Assembly: GCA_907163345.1 (NCBI GenBank)
Contig: CAJQUN010000014.1
Span: 5,952,001 to 6,016,000, forward strand
Direction of reading: 5' to 3'
Origin: Haberlea rhodopensis
Lineage: Eukaryota > Streptophyta > Magnoliopsida > Lamiales > Gesneriaceae
DNA length: 64,000 bases
The position numbers were made by a program, and so were the translations under genes. Shown here one piece after another: positions 31,501 through 42,444 of the stretch; the first letter of the stretch is position 1; each line of letters starts with the position of its first letter. The notes below the pieces were generated by a model. It saw nothing but the letters and a program-made list of their open reading frames with translations. It did not search any database and was not told the origin of the DNA.

Positions 31501-33150
31501 AGTAGATGCAACTGAATCTGATCTTTCTGAGCAAGTTGAAGCACTTAAGAGCTTGCATAAGGAGAACAACACTGCTGGCATAGAGGAAGATGTACCAGAT
31601 ACATCAGTCAAAGAAGATATGAAAGCGAGCTCGGAATTGAAAGAACTACCTGCCCACCTTACTTATGCCTTCTTGGGTGAGAATGCGATATACCCAGTAA
31701 TTATATCTTCATCTCTTTGTTCTGTAGAGAAAGATAAATTATTATGTGTATTGAGGACATTTAAATCTACTTTGGGTTGGTCAATTTCTGATATAAAGGG
31801 GATTAGCCCGTCTTTATGCATGCATAAAATACTTATGGAGGATTCCTTCGTTCCCTCCATTGATCATCAAAGGCGGTTGAATCCAGCAATGAAGGAGGTA
31901 GTAAAAGCAGAAGTGCTTAAATTGTTAAATGCTGGGATTATTTATGTTATTTCAGATAGTGCATGGGTTTCCCCAGTACATGTTGTGCCAAAGAAAGGAG
32001 GAATGACAGTGGTAAGAAATGAAAATAATGAGTTGATCTCAACTCGAACTGTGACAGGGTAGCGAGTTTGCATTGACTATAGGAAACTCAACAAGGCCAC
32101 AAGGAAGGACCCCTTCCCTCTTCCTTTTATTGATCAGATGCTCGACAGGTTAGCCGGTTATTATTACTACTGTTTCTTAGATGGCTATTCAGGGTACAAT
32201 CAAATTGCCATAGACCCCGAGGATCAAGAGAAGACAACATTTACTTGTCCATATGGAACTTTTGTGTTTAGAAGAATGCCTTTCGGTTTATGCAACGCAC
32301 CTGCTACCTTTCAACGGTGCATGATGGCTATATTTTCAGATATGGTGGAGGAGATCCTAGAAGTCTTCATGGAAGACTTTTCGGTATTTGGTTCCTCTTT
32401 TGACCATTGTTTGCATAACCTCTTGTGTTACAGCGCTGCCAAGAAAAGAACCTTGTGTTAAATTGGGAGAAATGTCACTTTATGGTGCAAGAGGGTATTG
32501 TCCTTGGCCATAAGGTGTCATCTCAAGGACTTGCAGTGGATCGAGCAAAGGTGGTTGCAATTGAAAAGCTTCCACCTCCAAACAATGAGAAGGCTATTAG
32601 GAGCTTCCTTGGACATGTCGGGTTTTATCGTCGTTTTATTAAAGATTTTTCTAAAATAGCTAAGCCATTATGTAATTTGTAGAAAAAGACTCACCTTTTG
32701 TCTTTGATGATTTGTGTTTGCAGGCATTTAACAGGCTAAAGAATCACTTATATCAGCACCGATTATCATAGTGCCGGACTGGAAGAAGCCATTTATTTTA
32801 ATGTGTGATGCCAGCGACTATGCTGTTGGAGCAGTATTGGGGTAAAAGAGAGACAAGATTTTTAGGGTGATTTACTATGCAAGCAGAACTCTGGATGGAG
32901 CACAACAAAATAACACGACCACCGAGAAAGAGTTAGCTGTGGTGTTTGCATTCGACAAGTTTAGAGCATATCTGATCGCGACAAGGTCATAGTTTACACA
33001 GATCACGCAGCTATTCGTTATCTTTTTGCGAAGAAAGATGCGAAACCCCGGTTGATTCGATGGATCTTGTTGCTACAAGAGTTTGATTTCGAGATCTTGG
33101 ATAAAAAGGGTAGTGAGAATCAAGTCGCAGATCACCTGTCCCGTTTGGAG
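31501..33150 (+). pseudogene. R9 reverse transcriptase and RNase H
   Basis: RT motifs in order: NPAMKEVVKAEVLKLLNAG near 31890, SAWVSPVHVVPKKGGM near 31970, a stop in TVTG*RVCIDYRKLN (32060), FLDGYSGYNQIAIDPED near 32180, PYGTFVFRRMPFGLCNAPAT near 32260, and the active site read as FMEDFSVFG at 32366-32390 where Athila elements have an Asp pair. A frameshift near 32420 and stops from 32680 follow. RNase H is heavily broken (32690-33000) and the tethering domain resumes at IRWILLLQEFDFEILDKKGS near 33055. Enzyme activity is very unlikely. Confidence 0.87.
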
Positions 33151-34510
33151 TTGGAGGATCAAATGGATCATGGAGTCATACAAGAGAACTTTCCTGATGA
33201 ACATCTCTTTGAGGTAGGTACTAAAACCCCATGGTTTGCTGATTTTGCTAACTATTTGTTGTGTGGTATATTGCCTCCAGACCTCAATTATCAGGAAAGG
33301 AAAAAGTTCTTTCATGACGTCAAGAATTATTACTGGGATGAACCATATGTATTCAGACGCTGTGCAGATCAAATTGTCAGGCGATGTGTAACTGAGGAGG
33401 AATCAAAAGAGATTTTAGAAAAGTGTCACTCAACACCTTATGGGGGACATTTTGGAGCATCGAGGACGGCAGCAAAGTTCTTCAATCGGGTTTCTATTGG
33501 CCAGAGCTACATCGAGACAGTTATATTTTGGTGAAGACGTGTGATCGTTGTCAACGCATTGGAAATATTTCCAAACGCCATGAGATGCTGTTGACAAATA
33601 TCTTGGAAATCAAAAATTTTGATGTATGGGGTATTGATTTCATGGGCCCCTTTCCACCATCTTATGGGCAGTCATATATTTTGCTAGCAGTGGACTATGT
33701 TTCTAAGTGGGTTGAAGCGATTGCCACATCAACTAATGACGCTCATGTTGTGGTTAAGTTTGTGCAAAAGAACATCTTTACAAGGTTTGGCACTCCGAGA
33801 TCGATTGTAAGTGATGAAGGGATCCACTTCTGTAACAAGATCTTCAGTGCTTTGATGACGAAATACACTGTGAGGCATAAAATTGCATTGGCTTATCATC
33901 CACAGACAAATGGCCAAGCTGAAATTTCTAACCGAGAAATTAAGCTAATTCTTGAAAAGACGGTCAGTATCAACCGAAAGGATTGGGCTCTGAAATTGGA
34001 TGATGCATTATGGGCATACCGAACTACATTCAAAACTCCCATAGGGATGTCCCGATATCGTTTTGTCTTTGGGAAAGCATGTCACTTACCGGTAGAGTTG
34101 GAGCATCAGGCTTTCTGGGCCATAAATAAGCTGAACATTGATTTGAAGGCTGCTGGTGAGCAACGGTTGCTACAACTCACTGAAATGGATGAGTTTCGCA
34201 ATGAAGCGTATGAAAATGCTAAAATTTACAAGGAGCGAACGAAGAATTGGCATGACAAGCAAATCGTGAGAAGATATTTCATTCCTGGTCAGGAAGTGCT
34301 TCTTTATAACTCTCGTCTCTGACTATTCCCGAGAAAGTTGAAGTCACGATGGTCTGGGCCGTTCACCATTGAGAAAGTGGCCCCATATGGAGCAAGTGAA
34401 CTGAAATGCAATAACGGTCAAACATTTCAAGAAAATGGGCAGCGTTTGGAGCATTATTTTGGGGAAGAAGTAAGAAACGTGGACCTATGTTCATCTGAGC
34501 GAGCCTAAGT
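33151..34510 (+). pseudogene. R9 integrase
   Basis: The HHCC zinc domain is split by a frameshift near 33480 (CHSTPYGGHFGASRTAAKFF, then CDRCQRIGN near 33540). The core has Asp in WGIDFMGPFPPS near 33630, Asp in IVSDEGIHFCNK near 33810 and Glu in YHPQTNGQAEISNREIK near 33900. The C terminus (KIYKERTKNWHDKQI, FIPGQEVLLYNSRL) is followed by a stop at 34321 and the decayed SRWSGPFTIEKVAPYGA. The catalytic triad is kept. The motif TTGGGAGGCAACCCAA ends the region at 34558-34573. Confidence 0.87.
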
Positions 34511-34624
34511 GAAGGAATGGAAGACAGTCGGGCTGAGGACTATAAACTAAGCGGTTTTTGGGAGGCAACCCAAATTCTGTATCCTTTACTTTATTTTATT
34601 TTACATATTTAATTTTTAAAAAAG

Positions 34625-34876
34625 GGGCGTATTTACTTCCAGGCGTTAATACGCCACACAAAAAAAATTTTCTGTTTTTGAAAAGCCGTAGCACAGGCGT
34701 AACTACGCCTATTTTTGGCGTAATTACGCCTGTCAATTTTTCAGAAAATTAAAAATGTCGTAGCATAGGCGTAACTACGCCTGTTTTTGGCGAAGTTACG
34801 CCTGCCATTTTTCAGAAAAAACAAACAAGCCGAACAGTAGGCGTAATTATGCCTCTCATGCGGCGTAATTATGCCT
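34625..34876. repeat. Internal AGGCGTAATTACGCCT array (R9)
   Basis: The palindrome word of the R9 LTR recurs in the interior, just after pol: 34641, then doublets 34695/34716, 34767/34788 and 34839/34861 (21, 21, 22 bp) with an exact 72-bp period. Spacers share TTTTTCAGAAAA. A second copy of an LTR-type array inside the element is unusual. Confidence 0.85.
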
Positions 34877-35061
34877 CGTATATTTTAAGTCTGAATCGGG
34901 AGAAATATTTTCAGAAATCTCTCCTCCCCTCAACCCTAACTCACGTCGACGTTCCAGCCACCACCATTTCCACACCCGCCCCCAGATGATTGGATGACGA
35001 TGACCAATGACGGTCGTCGCTTAGGTATGTGCATCGTTCTATATCTTTCTTCATGTGTATG

Positions 35062-35098
35062 CATTGAGGACAATGCACATTTCTAAGTTTAGGGGGGT
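35062..35098 (+). other. Hairpin plus second polypurine tract (R9)
   Basis: CATTGAGGACAATG (35062-35075) is followed by AAGTTTAGGGGGGTT (35085 on), about 2.9 kb upstream of the 3' LTR. Confidence 0.7.
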
Positions 35099-35580
35099 TA
35101 CTTTGAACTGTCTCAAATTACTTGGATTCCTGTTGTGTTTTTGATTGTTTTCCTAATTTTTTTTGGTTTGTCTTGGTTTAGAGTCTGTTTAGTTTTGAGT
35201 GCATAAGTTGTATTACGAGTCAGTTGAGGCCAATGATGTGAGTTGACTTGTGGAAATTTTAAAATTTTCATGTTTTCACTTTGCTCTTGAGTTTCTCACA
35301 TATTCATGCACTAGAGACCATGACCATTTGATTAATCAATGTTGATTTGAACGAACACAAAAATGATATAGGCGATTCTTGATAATTTGGGCCTTTTTTC
35401 ATTGATAAAAATTTGCCATAGTAGCCCCTTTGAGCTTAAGTATAAAAGAATGAGGATTGAATTGTTTTCAATATCTTTTAGAATCTCATTCAAATTTTTT
35501 CTGATATTACCATGGTTTTCAGATGCAAATTGACCATATTGGCCAAATCATGTAAGTTATTTGTAAATTGAGAGTAGTAT

Positions 35581-36992
35581 TGCAATGTCTACATTCCAAT
35601 GGGAATGCCATACTTTTCAAAATGGTATATTTTGGGTATTATGCATGCTTAACTCGGGGTCTTTTGAAATGGTAAATCGTCATGGATTGACGATAAGTTT
35701 GGGGATTATGAACGTGCTTGGGCACGTGATTGCATGCCTATGTTTAATTGTGAGTTATTTATGTGTTAGCACATAATTCATCGGGTCGTGGGACTTAGGC
35801 GAGGTCGGACTCAAACTACGGAATTATAAGGTACGTATAACTTACGAGCATAGCCTGTTACAATATTGCAACTGTGAAATGCATGATCTTTGGTATTTGC
35901 AATAAACGAGTATTGAAATGTATGGTATGTGGCATCTACAATAAATAGATATTGAAATGCATGGTATATGGTAACTATGATAAATGAACATACATTGGGA
36001 ATCATATGGTGCCGCTTTTGAGCGAGCAATGATTGAGATGTTGTCGCCGTTGAGCGACCATCGGTTATGACGCCGCTATTGTTGAGAGTGCGTGGGGTTA
36101 AAATGCCGCTATCGTAGAGCGAGCTATGAAATGGAACTATGGAATCATTGGCTAGATATATGTGATATCTGTGGTACTCTATTTGATGATTTAACCATAT
36201 TTGATTGTGGAACTGGTATAGTAGGACTGGTTTTAGTTGATCAATGAGATGATCAACTGGCTTTTGAGAATTTAATGGTTTGGTTATTTTGAGAACAAGC
36301 GGACAATACAGGGGATCCGGATGATGATGATATCATCCAGGGAGTATCATTTAAATTCATAGCATTTACATTCTGTAAATTATGAACTGCAATATTATGA
36401 TTATTGAATTGGTGGTATTGGTATGCTCACCCCGTGTGGGGGCTGTCTCTGTTGGGGCATGTGATACAGGTGCAGCAGTAACTTTGGAATTGGGCTCGGG
36501 CTGTCGATTTGAGGTACTTCCAGAATTGAAGTACCAGAGCTGGTTGATTAAGTACGTAGCTCCATAGTTGAGATCGAGCGGTGCATGGGAAGTGCTTCCA
36601 GGATCGAAGTACCAATAACCGCATTCGGTAGATTATCTTATACGTTAGATACACGTTTATTCATTGGGTGCTCTCATGTGAGTACATTTTTACGTGTATA
36701 TGGAATGTATAAATGGGCATGATTTTCCTCTCTTCATTTATTGTTTGCATGCAATAAAATACGAAATTGCTAAATGAACTGAGAGCATGTTAGTGTATTA
36801 CGTGGGTGCATGCTATGTAAGTGATCTCGGTTGGGGAATTTGATTATTATGTGGATCAAATGCAAGAAATTTTCTGGATAGTATATAATGTTATACTTGC
36901 ATATGGCGTTTCCCCCATGATAATATGATTGTATGCACTAATGTTATGGATTAATACATTAATAACGGGTTAAGGGCACGGGGGTCCTTACA
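35581..36992. repeat. R10: solo LTR, chromovirus-like (TSD AGTAT)
   Basis: This 1412-bp solo LTR runs from TGCAATGTC to CCTTACA, flanked by AGTAT at 35576-35580 and 36993-36997. The segment CTCACCCCGTGTGGGGGCTG near 36425 resembles chromovirus LTRs; the lineage is inferred and the orientation is not certain. It has no internal sequence. Confidence 0.85.
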
Positions 36993-37141
36993 AGTATAGA
37001 ACTTACTATAGTAACCTTTGAGGCGAAATACAGACATCTGTGGCTTAGGAATGATTTAGGCAATTTTTGATCGTTTGAGCCTTTGAAGCCACCAAATAGC
37101 ATCATTTTATCTTTAGTTACCCTTTTGAGCTTAATACAAAT

Positions 37142-37180
37142 CGAATGGCATGTGTTTAGGCACATGAATAACCCCATTCG
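37142..37180 (+). other. Conserved nested hairpin (R9)
   Basis: Outer stem CGAATGG/CCATTCG (7 bp), inner stem CATGTG/CACATG (6 bp) stacked directly on it, loop TTTAGG, 3' bulge of 7 bases. The inner-stem sequence differs from R2 while pairing is kept. Confidence 0.72.
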
Positions 37181-37989
37181 GCATCGTTTCAAGATACCAC
37201 ATCAACCACCTTGTTGCGAGCTTATACACTATTTCCCACCCTCAAGGGAGTAATCTTCTATTGCGCTTTAAAAGTTCAAATATCTCCTATGATCATAATT
37301 GAAAATTAGAAGTGGAGTAACAATGAAAAAAAAAGAAGAGAAAAATGATGAGGTGAATGATGAGGAGGATGAGAAAGAGGATGAATTGAAATGAAATGAA
37401 AATTGATGAATCATCAATAGAAGGAATCGAAAGCGGGATGAAAATGCGCAAATTGATGATAATTTCAACTTACTCTCTTGCTTTGAATATCTTTCCCTTT
37501 TATTGAAGCCATGAGCCGAAGCCTAACGTTACAAGCTTATTAAGACCTATTGACCAAGCCACATTTGTCTAATATACTAGTGGAGAAGGTTATGAATAGT
37601 GAGCCTATGACACTCGAGAAACACTTGTAATAAACATGGTTTTGACATTCACATATGAGCATCTCATTACCTAGTCTTGATGCATTGTTAGCATTTATCA
37701 AAGCTACACTCTGTTTTTGAACAATGCAATTTGAACATATACCTTGCAAAGTCCTATTGATTTGTGTGAGTAAATAGCGCTTTGAGTTAATGATTAATTG
37801 AAAATGGTAGCACACACACTTGAGAATTCTTGAGAAAGTGATATGCATGTTTGAATATTTCTGAGGCCTACACAATTGGAATGTTTTAAAACTTTGTTTT
37901 GTGTGTCTTTTCGTGTCAGTTTTGTTTTGATTTGTTTTTGTTTTTTGTTGTTTTGCTCAGGACTAGCAAAAGTTTAAGTTTAGGGGGTT

Positions 37990-39416
37990 TGATAAGTGTA
38001 TTTTATACACTTATATTTCTTCTTATTTTGCATGGTTTAGTGCTAGTTTTCGGTCAGAATTACGCTTTTGGTTTTGTTCTGTTTTGTCTTGCAGGAATCC
38101 AGGTAATTACATGATTTGTAGACTAAAATGGTGCAATTGGCGGATTCAAAGGATGAATCGAGGTCAAAAGTCTAAAAATTCCATCAAAGTATCAGGCGTA
38201 ATTATGCCTGATTCAGGCGTAAAGACGCCAAAGCCACGGCATTTCAGAGTTTGAAGAATTTCATTTGGCGTAACTACGCCTCATTTAGGTGTAGCTACGC
38301 CAACGCTACGGCTTTTGTGATTTTTGACAGGCGTAAAGACACCACTTTGTAGGCGTAATTATGCCAGTCACGCGGGAAGCCACAGTTTTTGACAAATCAC
38401 CAGGCGTAATTACGCCAGTACTTCAGGCGTAATTATGCCAAAGGAATTTATGTAATTTTTGGCTGCTTTTCCTTATCTGATGCAGGAGATTTGAAAGGTA
38501 GATTTACCTAGGTAGATTGAGATTTACACGTTCAGAACTAGGGAGAAGGAGGCTAGGGTTGAAGAAGGAAGAAAATAAACGACGACGGCTTGGAGCAAAA
38601 AGTAGAGATTTCTTCACCAGACGACGGCGTTCATCGGAGAACGAAGAATAGAGTCTAGTTAGTTTTGTATCTCTAAACTTTTATCAGTTTTTATGGATTA
38701 TTTAAATATGTCTATGTGTTTAATTAATTCTAGCATGAGCTAATTCTATTTTCTAGGAGACGATGTAGCTTGTTTTAAAACTACACTTATTATGAATTGA
38801 TTGAAGTTTATTTGGATTTCCATATGGTTTATTTATGTTTCCTGTTCTTAATGCTTTTAATCTACTGGCCATGGATTGGATGATGTTATATTTGTGATCT
38901 ATCACTCGAGAGAGGGGGTTGTGAATAGGAAAGAAGGGATTCATATCGTGGTAGTTATATTGTTCGAGAGGCCTATAACTCCATAGAAGTCGTTAAAGGA
39001 ATTACTGTGCTTTTACAATTGTTTGATAATTGATCTTAGATAGAGATATCAAGATTGATGTTAGATGATTAATTCTGCTTAACACTCGAGAGAGGGAGTA
39101 GAAAATAATAAAGAATTCTCGGCTAGTAAACTAGGAAAATCCATAACATGGAAATCAAGGAATGGTAAGTGTAGTGGATGAACAAGTGAAATCGTACTCC
39201 TAGATTCGTCTCTAATTGATTTCTTTTCAACTCAATATTTGATCATCGTTAGTTAATTGATTTTTATTATTCGCATACACTCAACCATTCGATTCTCTAA
39301 AGATTATTTTAATTCAATACTTAGATTTAACTATATATTCAATCACTGTGGGTTCGACATCTTTTATACTAAAACTTGACTACCCTGCGCTTGCGGTAAA
39401 AGATTTTTACGCAACA
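37990..39416 (+). repeat. 3' LTR of R9
   Basis: The LTR is 1427 bp and has a fuller palindrome array than the 5' LTR: words at 38193/38214, 38266/38287, 38329/38351 and 38402/38425 (21, 21, 22, 23 bp; period 73, 63, 73). Confidence 0.92.
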
Positions 39417-39915
39417 GAGAGTTTTTGTGTTCTTCGTGTTGTTACACAATGAAGGTGTTATTCAATTTATTGTAAGGTCCTCCAACACCGACGCAAGTTT
39501 GAAAATTGTAAAAGTCATCAACAAGTGAAGTTGGTGCAAGCGTGTGGCTATCCTTGGAGTCCTTAAGGCCAAGAAGTCTCGTGAAGAGTGTGGGTAACTC
39601 GGGAAGAGTTTTGTGTGGCTATCCTTGGAGCCCTTAAGGCCAAGATCAAATTTGTCCTAGTGGAACCACGGTTAAACGTTTCTAACCGGGAAGAGGAGAC
39701 GTAGGCGAGACATCGCCGAACTTCTATAACAAATTCTCTTGTTCTTTATTGCTTTATTTATATTACACATTTATTTATTTATTCATTTTGTTTATTTATC
39801 GATTGACATCAAGTATTCCGCAGCGCAAACTCGACTATTTTGCAAATTCATTTTGAAACGCTAAAGTAGCCAAGAAACCTCATTCACCCCCCCCCCCCCC
39901 TCTTCGGTTCCAACA
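39417..39915 (+). repeat. 5' LTR of R8, part 2
   Basis: It resumes after the GAGAG duplication and ends CCAACA. It holds two copies of GTGTGGCTATCCTTGGAG (near 39541 and 39611) and a run of 14 C (39887-39900); the sister LTR has 6 C. Confidence 0.9.
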
Positions 39916-39917
39916 AG

Positions 39918-39929
39918 TGTTATCAGAGC
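39918..39929 (+). other. Primer-binding site of R8
   Basis: TGTTATCAGAGC, 11 of 12 to the initiator-tRNA-Met site, two bases inside the LTR. Confidence 0.85.
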
Positions 39930-39959
39930 CATTTGATTTGTTTTAAATCAAATTTTTTT

Positions 39960-41676
39960 ATGGCTAATCTTGCAAATGATTTTGCTCAAGGTCAATCGAC
40001 AAATCGACATTCGCTCTTCACGGGAGATAACTACGGATATTGGAAAAATAGAATTTCTATATACATCCAATCCGTAGATTATGACCTATGGAAAATCATT
40101 GTAAAAGGTCCACACAATCCTTTAAAGGAAGTTGGTGGAATAAGTATTCCCAAAGAAATGGACGATTTTACAAGAGCGGATATGATTTTAATTTCTCAAA
40201 ATGCTAAAGCTATTAATATTTTGCATTGTGCTTTAGATATGAAGGAGTACAACCGGATCTCGATGTGCTCAACCGCAAAGGAAATATGGGACAAATTGCA
40301 AATTTGTCATGAGGGCACGAATCAAGTGAAGGAGACAAAGATTGATCTATAGCAACTCCAGTATGAGACCTTCGAGATGGATTCTGGAGAAAACGTAGAT
40401 TCTATGTTTAGAAGGCTCACCCAAATCATAAATGAGCTTGCCCAACTTGGAGAGAAGTATCCTCCAAAGCAAATATGGAGAAGAGCACTAAGAGCCTTGC
40501 CAAAGGAATGGGATGCCAAGAGGACGACTATCATTGAATCCAACAAAGGAGATAATGCGTCATATGACCTTGATGAACTCCATGAAACCTTGGTGACCCA
40601 TGAGCTTGAAGTGTCAACACGGAAGGGAATAAAGGAGGATGATAGATCCATAAGAAAGGGGATAGCCTTGGTCGGGAGGAAAGAACAATCCGATGATGAA
40701 GATGATGAAGAAATGATCTTGTTCACAAGAAAGTTCAAGAAATTCTACAACAAATACAACAAGCCAAAGACCTCCGGTGCTACCAAACATGATGCTAAAC
40801 AAGAGGTAACATGTTATAATTGTCAATATAAAGGTCATTATGCTAATGAATGTCCTAGGAAGAAGAATGAGAATAAAGGAAAGAAGAAAGCTCTAATGGC
40901 CACTTGGAGTGATAGTGACTTCGATGGGGAAGAAGCAACAAACCTTTGTCTCATGGCCAAAGATGATGCAAATGACAAGGAATAGGAAAGTGACGATGAG
41001 GTACCATCTTTTGATGAATTATTAGATTTCTATCATGAGCTTATTGATGTTCTTGACAAAACCAAGATGAGTAACAAATTACTCAAACTTGAGGTTAGTC
41101 AAGAGAGATGAAGAAAACAATTCAATGAAAAATGAATTAAGTTCTTTGAAGAAATCTTTTTGCAAGTTTAGTGATAGTAGTTTAAAGATGAATGAATTGC
41201 TTGGCTTGCAACGTTGTAGCTTCGATAAAGCCGGACTAGGCTTTTCAAGCAAATCTAAAACATTTTCAAGCTTGTTGGCTAAAGCTAAGCATAATTCTCC
41301 TACTTGCACTTATTGTTGTAAAGATGGTCATACAAAGAATAAATGTATATTTGCTAAAATCCAATACCAACCTGACAAGAGGTGGAAATGGATTTCAAAG
41401 GCATCGATGAAAGCTAACCCACAAGGACCCAAAAATCAAATGGGTACCAAAGATCCTTCAATCATGAACTTGTTTTGTAGGAACAACAAAGGGATAGAGG
41501 ATGAAGGCACTAGCACCTCAAGGGAGAAAATAATTATGCACCACAATAGAAGAAGCGTGAGGTATAGGACCAATGACAAGAACGTACTCTTGTCATCAAA
41601 GGTAAATTTACTTTGTACATTTAAAAAGAGCAATTCAAAATTTCATTGGCACAAATTAATTGTGACCAATAGATAA
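39960..41676 (+). pseudogene. R8 gag with two zinc knuckles
   Basis: Starts at the ATG at 39960 (MANLANDFAQGQSTNRH). UBN2-type gag domain (FTGDNYGYWKNRISIYIQSV; MCSTAKEIWDKLQICHEG). A TAG at 40350-40352 interrupts an otherwise open frame that continues to a second TAG at 40983. Knuckle 1 is CYNCQYKGHYANECP near 40815. After a frameshift near 41090 comes knuckle 2, CTYCCKDGHTKNKC near 41310, and the tail DKRWKWISKASMKANPQGP that normally leads into the protease. Coding ends there; no DSG protease motif follows. Confidence 0.87.
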
Positions 41677-42189
41677 TGAAGCTCAATATTCATTGATAGT
41701 AAAATGCATTTCCCCTTAGCATATGCAAATATAAATTGTTTTGATGCATTATTTATGCTTACCTCTTTATGGTAGATACTTGATGTGCCATGAATTCACT
41801 TTGAATTTTGAATGTGCAATTATGTGATTAAGCATGCTATAATTGTTTGGATGCTCAACCTTTGATCATAGTAAAATGGATATAATGCTATTATGACCTT
41901 AATGATTTTATTATCATTAACTTATCAAATGATGCTTTGAGAATTTTAATGTCTATTGTGCATAAGTGCATGAACTCTTAATAGAACATATGCACAAACT
42001 TTGCACATTTAGAATTCACTGTTGATTACCTTAAACGCATGTTTGTCTTCCTCTAAATGATTTAATCTTATGCTTGTTATGGCTATTACATGCTTGATGA
42101 GGAACATGGGTAAATTGTTAGACTATGGATATATGTCAACATATACTTGTGCTATGATTATTTGAACTTTGTGCTTTTTGATTATCACA

Positions 42190-42444
42190 AAAAGGGGGAG
42201 AATTTTGTGATAAATTTGAAGCTTAATACATGCATAATTTGAGGGGGAGAGTTTTTGTATGCATGGTTTGAGGGGGAGAGTTTTTGTATGCATGGTTGAG
42301 GGGGAGAGTTTTTGTATTATGCATTACTTGGTTAAATCTTGTATGTGCTATGCAATTGTTAAGGGGGAGCCTTGTTTACTCACATTTCATGCATATTACA
42401 TATTCAAATTTATCAAGTTTTGTGATCATCAAAAAGGGGGAGAT
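42190..42444 (+). other. Multiplied polypurine tracts (R8)
   Basis: AAAAAGGGGGAG at 42190 and 42433, with a tandem 29-bp unit (GAGGGGGAGAGTTTTTGTAT plus GCATGGTTT) at 42241, 42270 and about 42298, and AAGGGGGAGCC near 42360. Repeated PPTs upstream of the 3' LTR are a known Sirevirus trait. Confidence 0.8.

Larger units (their letters stand above)
34511..37989 (+). other. R9 3' non-coding tail
   Basis: No coding sequence is supported in this stretch, including no env-like frame. It holds the 16-mer at 34558, the internal palindrome array (34625-34876), a hairpin plus purine tract (35062-35098), solo LTR R10 (35581-36992), the nested hairpin (37142-37180), and the terminal polypurine tract (AAGTTTAGGGGGTT, to 37989). 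Confidence 0.8.
27724..39416 (+). mobile_element. R9: full-length Athila-like element (TSD GAGAG)
   Basis: This 11,693-bp element is bounded by TGATAAG and ACGCAACA, with TSD GAGAG at 27719-27723 and 39417-39421. LTRs are 27724-29089 and 37990-39416. The order is PBS, gag, PR, RT, RNase H, IN, then a 3.5-kb non-coding tail that includes a palindrome array and solo LTR R10. No env-like reading frame is present. The pol frame has stops and frameshifts and the RT active site is altered. It inserted into the 5' LTR of R8. Confidence 0.93.

Noticed and set aside
34512..37989. An env-like gene in R9, as in some Athila elements
   Set aside because: No open frame with a signal peptide or membrane segment exists between the integrase and the 3' LTR; R10 and non-coding repeats fill the space.
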